From NCBI RefSeq assembly GCF_036924515.1, contig NZ_JAZHRR010000001.1, positions 1,583,001-1,647,000 of the forward strand: 64,000 nucleotides of DNA, read 5' to 3'. A program made the position numbers and the translations under genes. The DNA comes from Bradyrhizobium sp. AZCC 1610 (GTDB taxonomy: Bacteria; Pseudomonadota; Alphaproteobacteria; Rhizobiales; Xanthobacteraceae). The notes under the pieces were generated by a model, which was not told the origin of the DNA, made no database searches, and saw only the letters and a program-made list of their open reading frames with translations. Shown here piece after piece: positions 27,737 to 36,372 of the stretch; positions within the stretch are counted from its first letter, which is position 1; each line of letters opens with the position of its first letter.

Positions 27737-28735
27737 ATGAAGCGAAGAACCGTACTTGCGGGCCTTGGTGCGACGGCGGCTGCCGGCGCGCTGGGCATGC
27801 CATCGATCCTGAGGGCACAGACGCCCGTCACGCTCAACGGAGCCGTGCAGTTCAACGACGATCACGCCTTCACCAAGGCGCTGACCCGGTTCGAAGAGCT
27901 GGTGAAGAAGTATTACGGCAAGCCAGTCAACTTCACGCTGCACAAGAATTCATCGCTCGGCCTCGAAAAGCAGTATTTCGAGTACATGTCCCAAGGTAAG
28001 GCGGTTGATTACGGCATTGTCTCGCCGGCCCACATGTCGACCTTCGCCAAGGCGGCGCCGTTCATCGATGCGCCTTTTGTATTCAAGGGCATCGAGCACA
28101 TGAACAAGGTCGTCGAGAAGAACATCCTGGCGCCGGTCGCCGATGAAATCGCTGGCAAGGCCGAGGTCGTCCTGATCGGCTATGCGGGCGGCGGCATCCG
28201 CAACATCTTCGCCAACAAGCCGCTCAAGAACCTCGCCGATCTCAAGGGCCTCAAGGTTCGCGTGCAGGGCGCTCCGATCTGGTCGAAGACGTTTGCAGCC
28301 GTCGGCATGAGCCCGACCGTGATCGCCTACAACGAAGTCTACAACGCCATCCAGAACGGCGTGATCTCGGCCGGCGAAAACGAGGCGGCCGGTGTCGAGG
28401 CGATGAAGTTCTACGAAGTAGCACCCCACCTCAACCTGACGCAGCACGCGGTATCGATCCGGCCGATCTGCTTCTCGGTGAAAACGCTGAAGACCCTGCC
28501 CAAGGATTTGCAGGACGCGATCATGAAGGCCGGCAAGGAAGCCGGGGATTACGGCCGTCAACTGGAGTCGAGCGAGGAAGTCATCAAGCTCGACACGCTG
28601 GAGAAGGCCGGCAAGCTCAAGCGCGTTCCGTTCGAGGAGCGTGACGCCATGAAGAAGCTCGCCGATCCCGTGATGGCCACCTACGCCAAGGAAATCGGCG
28701 CCGAAGCCATCTTCGAGAAGATCAACGTCGCGTAG
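27737..28735 (+). CDS. TRAP transporter solute-binding protein, second set (DctP-type)
   Basis: 332 residues from the ATG at 27737, with GGGGAGG 7 bases upstream. The N-terminus KRRTVLAGLGATAAAG has twin Arg and may use the Tat path; cleavage is likely near LRAQ. DctP fold: TLNGAVQFNDDHAFTKALTRFE, FTLHKNSSLGLEKQYFEYM, and DLKGLKVRVQGAPIWSKTFAA, which keeps the Arg (VRVQ) expected to hold a carboxylate. NEVYNAIQNGVISAGENE follows. It likely binds a C4 or other carboxylic acid in the periplasm. It begins the operon with the small and large permease. Confidence 0.85.
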   Translation: MKRRTVLAGLGATAAAGALGMPSILRAQTPVTLNGAVQFNDDHAFTKALTRFEELVKKYYGKPVNFTLHKNSSLGLEKQYFEYMSQGKAVDYGIVSPAHMSTFAKAAPFIDAPFVFKGIEHMNKVVEKNILAPVADEIAGKAEVVLIGYAGGGIRNIFANKPLKNLADLKGLKVRVQGAPIWSKTFAAVGMSPTVIAYNEVYNAIQNGVISAGENEAAGVEAMKFYEVAPHLNLTQHAVSIRPICFSVKTLKTLPKDLQDAIMKAGKEAGDYGRQLESSEEVIKLDTLEKAGKLKRVPFEERDAMKKLADPVMATYAKEIGAEAIFEKINVA

Positions 28736-28761
28736 GATTATCACACCGACCGACAGCACAT

Positions 28762-28787
28762 CGGGGCAAGCCTTGCGGCTTGCCCCG
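28762..28787 (+). terminator. Intercistronic hairpin after second TRAP binding protein
   Basis: CGGGGCAAGCC at 28762-28772 pairs exactly with GGCTTGCCCCG at 28777-28787 across a 4-base TTGC loop. It lies between the binding-protein and small-permease genes, where a partial terminator or mRNA stabiliser is common. Confidence 0.65.
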
Positions 28788-28813
28788 TCGGTGATCGCTA
28801 TCCCTCCGGAGCC

Positions 28814-29332
28814 ATGATGACTGAAATATCGATGCCGCCGAACCCGTCGCTATGGCGCCGAGCGACGGCGGCCTATGCAAAATTGCTGGAAATCCTGCTC
28901 GCCGCCTGCGTCGGCATTCTGGTCATTCCGGTCACGCTGCAAATCATCTCGCGCTACACGCCGTTCATTCCGTCCTACATCTGGACTGAAGAAATGGCGC
29001 GCTTCCTCTTCATCTGGACCATCATGATCGGCGCCATGGTCGGCGTGCGGGAGGCGCAGCATTTCGAGATCGACGTCTGGCCCGACCTCTCGCGTCGGAG
29101 CGAAGCCGCACTGCGGATCGTCGCGCGCGTCGGCGTGCTGGCGCTGGCGCTGGTGTTTTTGTGGGCCGGCGGCGAATTTACGCGATTTGCATGGAACAGA
29201 ACGTCGGAACTGGCCGATCTGCCGCTCTGGCTGATTCATGTCGCATGGCCCGTGGCCGGCGTGACGTGGATCGTATTTGCGGGTGAACAGATCGTCGACG
29301 AGGCGCGGATTTTGGTTGGGGCGAAACGATGA
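28814..29332 (+). CDS. TRAP transporter small permease, second set (DctQ-type)
   Basis: 172 residues, starting MMTEISMPP (second ATG at 28817 also possible), with CCGGAG 5 bases ahead. Four predicted membrane segments, with LLEILLAACVGILVIPVTLQ, FIPSYIWTEEMARFLFIW and AWPVAGVTWIVFAG. The EEMARF motif is typical for DctQ. It pairs with DctM at the membrane and overlaps the next gene by 4 bases. Confidence 0.83.
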   Translation: MMTEISMPPNPSLWRRATAAYAKLLEILLAACVGILVIPVTLQIISRYTPFIPSYIWTEEMARFLFIWTIMIGAMVGVREAQHFEIDVWPDLSRRSEAALRIVARVGVLALALVFLWAGGEFTRFAWNRTSELADLPLWLIHVAWPVAGVTWIVFAGEQIVDEARILVGAKR

Positions 29333-30648
29333 GTGGTAGTGTTCTTTCTGCCGGAGAGGCCGCACTGGTCCTGTTCGGGAGTTTCGTTGGCCTGCTCATC
29401 ATTCGCGTGCCGGTCGCCTTCGCGCTCGGCCTTGCCTGCGTGCCGATCCTATTGATCGAGCCCCGCCTGTCGATGATGTCGCTCGCGCAGGAGACCTTCA
29501 ACGCCTACAATTCGTTCATCCTGCTGGCGGTGCCGTTCTTCCTGCTGACGGCCAATCTGATGAGCATCGGCGGCATCACCGACCGCCTGGTCAAGCTGTC
29601 GCGCTCGATGGTCGGGCATTGGCCGGGGTCGCTGGCGCAGATCAATGTGGTGCTGTCGGTGTTCTTTGCCGGCATCTCAGGCTCTTCCACCGCGGACGCG
29701 GCGAGCCAATCCAAGATCTTCATCGACGCCCAGACCAAGGAGGGTTACGACCTCTCGTTCTCCATCGCCATCACCGCGGTATCGGCCGTGCTCGCCGTCA
29801 TCATCCCGCCCTCGATCCTGATGATCGTGTGGGGCGGGCTGATCTCGACCTCGATCGCCGCGATGTACCTCGCCGGTATCGTGCCGGGATTGCTGATCGC
29901 AGGCGCGCAGATGGCGACCGTGCATGTCTATGCCGTGCGCCGCGGCTATCCGACCTACCCGAAGGATAGCTGGCGTGACATGTGGTGGGCGATCTTGCGG
30001 TCGATACCGGCGCTGACGACGCCGTTCATTATCGTCGGCGGCATTTTGCTGGGATGGTTTACCGCGACCGAATCCGCCTGCGTCGCGGTGCTCTATTCCG
30101 TTGCGCTGTCGACGTTCTTTTACCGTGAAACCGGCGCGCGCCAACTCTACAAGGCGTTGCTGGACACCGGACGTCTCGCCGGCGTCGCGCTGTTCTGCAT
30201 CGGTACCGCGAGCGCCTTCGGCTGGCTATTGGCTTATTACAAGATTCCGCAGGAACTGCTGGCCAACGTCTCGACCTGGGGCATGGGCGCGATCGCAGCG
30301 GGCTTCTTCATCTCCTTCTGCTTTCTGGTGGTGGGCTGCTTCCTCGACGCCATTCCAGCGATCATCATCGTCGGCACGGTGCTGGAGCCGCTGGCGAAGT
30401 CGGTCGATCTGCACCCCGTTCAGTTCGCGATCATCTCGATCGTCTCGCTGGCGTTCGGGCTGGTGACGCCGCCCTATGGCCTATGCCTGATGATTGCCTG
30501 CTCGATCGCGGGGGTGCGGCTGCGCTATGCGCTAAAGGACACGGTCATCATGCTGATACCGATGCTGCTGGTGCTGGCCGCGCTGATCATCTGGCCGAGC
30601 GTTTCGCTGTTCCTGCCGCGCCTGATCGTGCCGGAGATGCTGAAATAG
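29329..30648 (+). CDS. TRAP transporter large permease, second set (DctM-type)
   Basis: 439 residues with about 12 hydrophobic segments. DctM motifs: FAGISGSSTADAASQSKIFI, VIIPPSILMIVWGGLISTS and LVTPPYGLCLMIACSIAG at the C-terminus. The 4-base overlap with DctQ suggests translational coupling. It ends 16 bases before the convergent histidine kinase gene. Confidence 0.88.
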   Translation: MSGSVLSAGEAALVLFGSFVGLLIIRVPVAFALGLACVPILLIEPRLSMMSLAQETFNAYNSFILLAVPFFLLTANLMSIGGITDRLVKLSRSMVGHWPGSLAQINVVLSVFFAGISGSSTADAASQSKIFIDAQTKEGYDLSFSIAITAVSAVLAVIIPPSILMIVWGGLISTSIAAMYLAGIVPGLLIAGAQMATVHVYAVRRGYPTYPKDSWRDMWWAILRSIPALTTPFIIVGGILLGWFTATESACVAVLYSVALSTFFYRETGARQLYKALLDTGRLAGVALFCIGTASAFGWLLAYYKIPQELLANVSTWGMGAIAAGFFISFCFLVVGCFLDAIPAIIIVGTVLEPLAKSVDLHPVQFAIISIVSLAFGLVTPPYGLCLMIACSIAGVRLRYALKDTVIMLIPMLLVLAALIIWPSVSLFLPRLIVPEMLK

Positions 30649-30664
30649 TGGTCTCCGTATCGGC

Positions 30665-32173
30665 CTATTCTTCCCTGTTGAGAGCGCAGCTCACCGTATA
30701 GACCACGCCGCGCGGCAGGAAATCGACGGTTGCTTCGCCGCCGAGCTGGTCGCGAGCGCTGCGCTCGATCAGCCGCGAGCCGAAGCCGCGCTGCACCGGC
30801 GCCGTGACGGGCGGGCCGCCGGCCTCGGTCCAGATCAGCCGCAATTTGCGCCCGTCGCTTTCTTCGAGAATTTCCCAATCCACCGCGACGGTGCCGGTGT
30901 CGTTCGATAACGCGCCGTATTTGGCGGCATTTGTTGCGATCTCATGCACGATCATCGACAGCACCACGGCGAGCCGCGGCGACAGCGGAACCCGCGGTCC
31001 GAACATCCGCGCCCGTTCCGGGTTGTTGAGCAGATAGGGCTGCAGCACTCGCGCAATCACTTCCCGCAGCTCCGCGCCCTGCCACTTCTCCTGGCTCAGA
31101 AGGTTATGCGCCTCCGCCAGCGCGCCGAGCCTGCCCTCGAACTTCTCGCGCTCCGCCCGGCTCGCGCTGCGGAACGTCTGGGTGGCGATCGACTGCAGGA
31201 CGGCGAGCGTATTCTTGACGCGATGGTTGAGCTCCTCGATCAGGAGATTGTGGAGCATCTCGCCGCGGGCGATCTGGGTCGCCATCCGCACCGCAAAGGC
31301 GAGGCCGACCATCAGGAGAACGGCGCCCATCACGCTGGTGATCGCGAGATTGCGCCACAGCGGCGCGACCAGCGAACTCTCGGCGACGCCGGCGGCAACT
31401 GTCCAACCGGTGAGCGAGGAGCGGGCTAAGCTTGTAATCAGCGGCACGCCCTCGAGCGATATCGTCGGCACGGTGGCTTCGGGATTTTGGAACATCGCCG
31501 CATAGAGCGAGGGCGATGCGCGCTTGCCGATGGTCTCCTGCGGGTTCGGCACGCGCGCGAAATTGGTGCCTTCGCCGTCGAAGATCGAGATCGTCCAGTC
31601 CTTGCTCGGCCGTTGCTGCTCGACCATGGCCTGGAAGATCTCGATCGGCGGGCTGAAGGAGATATCGTAGAGCACCTCGCCGTCGCTGACAACAGGCACC
31701 TCGACCGTCACGATCAGCCGTTGCTTGACCGACCCAAAGAACAGGTTGGAATAGACCGGCCTCTTTTCCGCAAAAACCTTCTCGACCATGCCGAGGTTGT
31801 TGCGAAGCGGCAGGCTTGTGGTGTCCGATGTGAGCGAGGAGAACAGCTGGCGGCCTTCGCGGTCCGCCACCAGCACGACGCCGCCTTCGCCATACTGGTC
31901 GAGGAAGCCCTGGGCGATGCGGCGGAATCCCTCGAAATCCCCGTCGCGCAGCGCGTTTGTCAGCGACAACACCTGGAGCGCGCCGGTGATCCGCTGCATC
32001 TCCGAATCGAGCACAAGGCGAATGCTGCGCACGTTTTCGAGCACCCGTTGGGTCGCATTCTGCCGGTCCTGTTTGTAATTGTTGTAGACGAGGCCGCCCG
32101 CGAAAATAATCAGCGGCAGCGTGGTTCCCGCGACCAGAAGAGCGAGACGCACTGGCAATGAAGGTTTCGGCAA
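30665..32173 (-). CDS. HWE-family sensor histidine kinase
   Basis: 502 residues. One membrane segment near residues 9-30 and another near 275-297 bracket a periplasmic sensor region with FARVPNPQETIGKRA, which looks like a dCache-type domain. The kinase domain has LNHRVKNTLAVLQSIATQTF; His317 is the likely phosphorylation site. RMFGPRVPLSPRLAVVLSMIVHEIATNAAKYG (N-box) and GFGSRLIERS follow. The HRVKN/EIATNAAKYG pattern fits the HWE group. The start is a TTG at 32173. No response regulator is adjacent. It converges with the TRAP operon, so the TRAP substrate may or may not be its signal. Confidence 0.8.
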   Translation of the reverse strand: MPKPSLPVRLALLVAGTTLPLIIFAGGLVYNNYKQDRQNATQRVLENVRSIRLVLDSEMQRITGALQVLSLTNALRDGDFEGFRRIAQGFLDQYGEGGVVLVADREGRQLFSSLTSDTTSLPLRNNLGMVEKVFAEKRPVYSNLFFGSVKQRLIVTVEVPVVSDGEVLYDISFSPPIEIFQAMVEQQRPSKDWTISIFDGEGTNFARVPNPQETIGKRASPSLYAAMFQNPEATVPTISLEGVPLITSLARSSLTGWTVAAGVAESSLVAPLWRNLAITSVMGAVLLMVGLAFAVRMATQIARGEMLHNLLIEELNHRVKNTLAVLQSIATQTFRSASRAEREKFEGRLGALAEAHNLLSQEKWQGAELREVIARVLQPYLLNNPERARMFGPRVPLSPRLAVVLSMIVHEIATNAAKYGALSNDTGTVAVDWEILEESDGRKLRLIWTEAGGPPVTAPVQRGFGSRLIERSARDQLGGEATVDFLPRGVVYTVSCALNREE

Positions 32174-32316
32174 CGCAAGCCCCGGGTCGGCGCCAATCGG
32201 TCAAAGCATAGGAGAAGCCGCCGAATTTCGCCAAGGATATTAGAGGGATGTAAACCCGCTCTCGACAAAGCGCCGGGTTCCAGGATTGCTTGCCCTCGCG
32301 TCCGGACTTCCCGGCT

Positions 32317-33591
32317 TCAAAGATTACTGTCGGTGATGGCGGCATACACCATGGTGCGCAGCTCGCGCCGCAACGGATAGGCGCTCGACGGCAGCACCTG
32401 CGTCATGAAGATCGTGATCAGCTCTTCCACTGGGTCGATGAAGAACGAGGTCGTCGCCGCGCCGCCCCAGTTGAATTCGCCGGGGCTGCCGGCGATCAAC
32501 GTCTGCGCCGGGTTCATGGTGACGGCAAAGCCGAGCCCGAAACCGATGCCGTTATAGGCGGCTTCCGAGAACAGCGAGCGCGACATCGCCGGCAGATCGA
32601 CGCCGCCGGGCAGGTGGTTCGATGTCATCAGCTTCAAGGTCTTCGGGCCCAACAGGCGGACGCCGCCGAGCTCGCCGCCATTGAGCAGCGCCCGGCAGAA
32701 GGTGAGATAATCGGCCACCGTCGAGCACAGGCCGCCGCCGCCGGAGATGAATGAAGGCGGCTCCAGGAACGAGCTCGTCGCCGGATCGTCCTGCAGCGTC
32801 AGCGTACCATTGCGCTCGGCGGCGAGCGGGTTGAAGCCGCCTTGCGGATCGGCCGAATAGCACGCCGCGAACCGATGCGCCTTGTCCTTTGGCACGAAGA
32901 AATCGGTGTCGTTCATCCCGAGTGGATCGAGGATCCGCTCCTTCAGGAACTGCTCGAACGGCTTGCCGCTGATCAGGCCGATGAGATAGCCGATCACGTC
33001 GGTGGCGACGGAGTAGTTCCAGGCCTCTCCCGGCGAAAACTCCAGCGGGATTTTTGCGAGGTCGTTGATCATGCCTTGCAGCGTGCCGGCCTTGACGACC
33101 TCGCCGATCTTGTTCTCGCGGTAGGCGGCATCGACATTGCCGCGCTGCTGGAAGCCATACGTCAGGCCCGAGGTGTGGCGCAGCAGATCCACGATCAGCA
33201 TCGGCCGCGACACCGGGCGGGTCAGGAAAGCCGGGTGCGTGCCGGCCACGAACACGCCGAGGTTCTTCCATTCCGGAATGTATTTGTGCACGGGCTCATC
33301 GAGCGCGATGCGGCCTTCCTCGACCAGCATCATGAAGGCTACGCTCGTGAGCGGCTTGGTCATCGAATAGATGCGGAAGATCGTGTCGTCCTTGACCGGC
33401 ACCTTGCGTTCGAGGTCGGCAAAGCCCTGAACGCTCGAATGCACGACCTTGCCGCGGCGATAGATCAGGAGCTGGGTCCCCGGGAAACGGCCGGCGTTGA
33501 CGTAGCGCTGCTTCAGGTGATTTTCGAGACGGTCGAGCGCCGCCTGGGACATTCCGGCTGACTCGGGCGAGGCGGGGGCAGGGGCTAACAT
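32317..33591 (-). CDS. Serine hydrolase, beta-lactamase/esterase family (class C fold)
   Basis: 424 residues. IYSMTKPLTS near residue 75 gives the SxxK motif (Ser76, Lys79). NYSVATDVIGYLIG near 192 provides the tyrosine motif, and FNWGGAATTSFFIDP stands where the third (KTG/HxG-like) motif is found. This is the family of EstB-type esterases, D-aminopeptidases and class C beta-lactamases. No signal peptide is seen, so an intracellular esterase is more likely than a periplasmic lactamase. GGAG lies about 10 bases before the ATG. Confidence 0.82.
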   Translation of the reverse strand: MLAPAPASPESAGMSQAALDRLENHLKQRYVNAGRFPGTQLLIYRRGKVVHSSVQGFADLERKVPVKDDTIFRIYSMTKPLTSVAFMMLVEEGRIALDEPVHKYIPEWKNLGVFVAGTHPAFLTRPVSRPMLIVDLLRHTSGLTYGFQQRGNVDAAYRENKIGEVVKAGTLQGMINDLAKIPLEFSPGEAWNYSVATDVIGYLIGLISGKPFEQFLKERILDPLGMNDTDFFVPKDKAHRFAACYSADPQGGFNPLAAERNGTLTLQDDPATSSFLEPPSFISGGGGLCSTVADYLTFCRALLNGGELGGVRLLGPKTLKLMTSNHLPGGVDLPAMSRSLFSEAAYNGIGFGLGFAVTMNPAQTLIAGSPGEFNWGGAATTSFFIDPVEELITIFMTQVLPSSAYPLRRELRTMVYAAITDSNL

Positions 33592-33725
33592 CGGCGCTGA
33601 TCTCCGGCTGCGATGCGGCCTTGATAGCCGAAAAGTGCGCCTTGTTCCAACCGGCCGTGCTTACCCGGCGCGGGGCGGTGGTGTAAGCTCGCGCCAGCCA
33701 TCGCGTACCCCGCAGGACAGCCCAA

Positions 33726-34640
33726 ATGCCTCAATTCAACGAGACCGAACTGACCGCCGCCGTGATCCGCAGCTTCGACGATACGCCAGATCCGCGCGCC
33801 AAATTCCTGCTGCAGGAACTGGTGAAATCGCTGCACGATTATGTCCGCAGGACCGATCTCACTTTCGAGGAATGGGAATATGCGATCGATTTCCTGACCC
33901 GGACCGGCCAGAAATGTACCCCGATCCGTCAAGAGTTCATTTTGCTCTCCGACGTGCTCGGCGTGTCGATGCTGGTCGACGCCGTCAACCACAGGGAGCG
34001 GGAGGGCGCCACCGAGACCACGGTGCTCGGCCCGTTCTATGTCGGCGAGCACAAGGTGACGCCGCATGGCACCGATATCTCGGCCGCGCTGCCGGGCGAG
34101 CGGATGTTCGTGCAGAGCCGCGTCACCGACCTCGCGGGCAAGCCGCTGGCAGGCGTGCCGGTGGACGTCTGGCACGCCGACGATGAGGGCTTTTATGACT
34201 CCCAGAAGCCTACCTATGCGACGCAGGGGCCGTCGTCGCGGGCGCGCTTCATCACCGACGCCGACGGACGGTTTTTCTTCCGCACCATCCTGCCGTGCAG
34301 CTATCCCATTCCCACCGACGGGCCGGTCGGCGAGATGATCGTGCAGACCCGCCGCCACGCGATGCGGCCGGCCCATGTGCATTTCCTGGTCGACGCACCC
34401 GGCTACCAGCCGCTGATCACGCATGTCTTCATGGACGGCGACAAATATCTCGATTCCGACGTGGTGTTCGGGGTCAAGGACGAGCTTGTCGCCAAGATCG
34501 AAAAGCGGACCGATCCAACGATGCCGGACGGCAAGCCGGCGACCACGCCGTGGCACCTCATGATCTACGAATTCCGGATGAAGCCGGGCGAGGGAAGTGC
34601 GCCGAAACCGATGACGGCGAAGGCCACCGAGGACGCTTAA
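33726..34640 (+). CDS. Intradiol ring-cleavage dioxygenase (catechol/hydroxyquinol type)
   Basis: 304 residues. An N-terminal helical dimerisation part (about 1-95) is followed by the beta-sandwich: ETTVLGPFYVGEH, VDVWHADDEGFYDSQ (Tyr ligand), LPCSYPIPTDGPVGEMI (Tyr ligand) and RRHAMRPAHVHFLVDAPGYQPLITHVF (His ligands). Two Tyr and two His for Fe(III) are in place. The whole resembles hydroxyquinol 1,2-dioxygenases, which open hydroxylated aromatics. No maleylacetate reductase or other pathway genes are adjacent. AGGA lies 7 bases before the ATG. Confidence 0.83.
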   Translation: MPQFNETELTAAVIRSFDDTPDPRAKFLLQELVKSLHDYVRRTDLTFEEWEYAIDFLTRTGQKCTPIRQEFILLSDVLGVSMLVDAVNHREREGATETTVLGPFYVGEHKVTPHGTDISAALPGERMFVQSRVTDLAGKPLAGVPVDVWHADDEGFYDSQKPTYATQGPSSRARFITDADGRFFFRTILPCSYPIPTDGPVGEMIVQTRRHAMRPAHVHFLVDAPGYQPLITHVFMDGDKYLDSDVVFGVKDELVAKIEKRTDPTMPDGKPATTPWHLMIYEFRMKPGEGSAPKPMTAKATEDA

Positions 34641-34671
34641 GCCAGGGCGCCCTACACCCTGCTCAAATATT

Positions 34672-34817
34672 GTGCGCCGCACAAGATTTGAGCGAATCGC
34701 AAATTTGAAAAGCTGTGACTGGTTCCTGATCGCTGCCGTTTTTTACGGCAATTGTCCGGCAATATACTGATATCAGTAAGTTTTTTGCGCTGCACGAGGC
34801 TTGGCACGAAGCTTGAA
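34672..34817 (+). promoter_or_regulatory. Palindrome cluster and possible sigma-54 promoter for nitrate operon
   Basis: TTGTGCG-C-CGCACAA at 34672-34686 is a perfect dyad. GCCGT-TTTTT-ACGGC and TACTGATATCAGTA (14-base perfect palindrome) follow near 34735-34785. TGGCACGAAGCTTGAA at 34802-34817 matches the -24/-12 consensus TGGCAC-N5-TTGC except at the last C of -12. The nrtA ATG is 172 bases later. Nitrate operons are often under NtrC with sigma-54, but the -12 mismatch makes this weak. Confidence 0.4.
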
Positions 34818-34989
34818 TAGCTAGTGCTGACGCCATTGATGCCGTCCCTTGAGACCACTCATCCGAATCGTGACGCCGCCATTCCGGGGCCTCCCTGGAA
34901 CGCGCCCTTCTGCGCCTTGCGCGGTGACACCAGACGGACGGCCCCGTTTCAAACGCACCTGACCAGAGCAGCAAAGGACAGCGATACCC
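34818..34989 (+). promoter_or_regulatory. nrtA leader region
   Basis: This 172-base stretch lies between the candidate promoter and nrtA. It holds TTCCGGGG-CCT-CCCTGGAA, an 8-base-pair stem with one G-T pair and a 3-base loop. NasT-type antitermination of nitrate leaders is known in related bacteria, but I cannot show the paired-hexanucleotide-loop signature here. Confidence 0.35.
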
Positions 34990-36309
34990 ATGACGAAGCC
35001 TACCAATCCAACCTCACGCCGCGGTTTCAGCCGCCGCCAGCTCCTGAAGGCGACCGGCGGCACGGCAGCATTGCTCGCCGCCGCCAAGCTGAACTTCCCC
35101 GCCGGCGCTTTCGCGCAAGGCGCGGGCCCTGAGGTGAAGGCCGCCAAGCTCGGCTTCATCGCGCTCAGCGATGCCGGCCCGTTGTTCGTGGCCAAGGACA
35201 AGGGCCTGTTCGCCAAATACGGCATGCCTGACGTCGAGGTGCAGAAGCAGGCGTCATGGGGCACCACGCGCGATAACCTCGTGCTCGGTTCGGAAGGCAA
35301 CGGCATTGACGGCGCGCATATTCTGACCCCGATGCCCTACCTGATCTCGGCCGGAAAGGTGACGCAGAACAATCAGCCGACGCCGATGTACATCCTGGCG
35401 CGGCTCAATCTCGATGCGCAGTGTATTTCGGTCGCCAAGGAATATGCCGACCTCAAGGTCGGCGTCGATGCGGCACCGCTCAAGGCGGTGTTCGAGCAGA
35501 AGAAGGCCGCCGGCAAATCCGTCAAGGCCGCGATGACCTTCCCCGGCGGCACCCACGATCTCTGGCTCCGCTATTGGCTGGCCGCCGGCGGCATCGACCC
35601 TGACAAGGACGTCGAGACCATTACCGTGCCACCGCCGCAGATGGTCGCCAACATGAAGGTTGGCACGATGGACTGCTTCTGCGTCGGCGAGCCGTGGCCC
35701 GGACAGCTGGTTCATCAGGGCATCGGCTATACCGCGATCAACACCGGCGAAATCTGGAGCAAGCACCCGGAAAAATCGCTCGGCATGCGGGCTGCGTGGG
35801 TCGACAAGAATCCGAAGGCCGCCAAGGCGATTCTGATGGCGGTCATGGAGGCCCAACAGTGGGCCGACAAGATGGAGAACAAGGACGAACTTGCCACCAT
35901 CATGGGCAAGCGCCAGTGGATCAACTGTCCGGTCGAGGACATCGCCGATCGCGCCAAGGGCAAGTTCAACTACGGCGTTCCCGGCAAGGTCGTCGAGAAC
36001 TCGCCCCACATCATGAAGTACTGGCGCGACCATGCCTCCTATCCGTTCCAGAGCCACGATCTCTGGTTCATGACGGAGGACATCCGCTGGGGCAAATACG
36101 AAGCGGGCTTCGACAGCAAGGCGCTGATCGCCAAGGTCAACCGCGAGGATATGTGGCGCGACGCGGCCAAGGAGATGGGCGTTTCCGCTGCCGAGATTCC
36201 GACCTCCAAGTCGCGCGGCAAGGAGACCTTCTTCGACGGCAAGGTGTTCGATCCGGAAAACCCGGCTGCGTATCTGAAGTCGCTGTCGATCAAGCGTGTT
36301 GATGTCTGA
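34990..36309 (+). CDS. nrtA: Nitrate ABC transporter substrate-binding protein
   Basis: 439 residues. SRRGFSRRQLLKATGG is a Tat-type signal (RR with LLKA), ending near AFAQG. The mature part is of the NrtA/CmpA family: VKAAKLGFIALSDAGPLFVAKDKGLFAKYG, GAHILTPMPYLISAG, and GEPWPGQLVHQGIGYT. It binds nitrate or nitrite in the periplasm. Followed by an attenuator-like hairpin and the permease and ATPase genes, it heads a five-gene nitrate operon. Confidence 0.9.
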   Translation: MTKPTNPTSRRGFSRRQLLKATGGTAALLAAAKLNFPAGAFAQGAGPEVKAAKLGFIALSDAGPLFVAKDKGLFAKYGMPDVEVQKQASWGTTRDNLVLGSEGNGIDGAHILTPMPYLISAGKVTQNNQPTPMYILARLNLDAQCISVAKEYADLKVGVDAAPLKAVFEQKKAAGKSVKAAMTFPGGTHDLWLRYWLAAGGIDPDKDVETITVPPPQMVANMKVGTMDCFCVGEPWPGQLVHQGIGYTAINTGEIWSKHPEKSLGMRAAWVDKNPKAAKAILMAVMEAQQWADKMENKDELATIMGKRQWINCPVEDIADRAKGKFNYGVPGKVVENSPHIMKYWRDHASYPFQSHDLWFMTEDIRWGKYEAGFDSKALIAKVNREDMWRDAAKEMGVSAAEIPTSKSRGKETFFDGKVFDPENPAAYLKSLSIKRVDV

Positions 36310-36316
36310 TCAAGCC

Positions 36317-36351
36317 CGGGCCGCGCGCTGGATGTGAGCGGCCCGCTTTTT
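36317..36351 (+). terminator. Hairpin with T-run between nrtA and nrtB
   Basis: CGGGCCGC at 36317-36324 pairs exactly with GCGGCCCG at 36338-36345, followed by CTTTTT. This is a clear factor-independent terminator shape lying inside the operon, so it probably acts as a partial attenuator that leaves more nrtA than nrtB message. Confidence 0.7.
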
Positions 36352-36372
36352 GAACACGGAGATATACTTTCA

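Noticed and set aside
32317..33591. Serine hydrolase as a beta-lactamase
   Set aside because: The SxxK fold is shared with esterases and it has no signal peptide, so resistance is not supported; the B3 enzyme at 61.7 kb is the better candidate.
34672..34686. TTGTGCGCCGCACAA as an NtrC site
   Set aside because: NtrC sites have GCAC outside and GTGC inside (TGCAC...GTGCA); here the order is reversed, so it is reported only as a palindrome.
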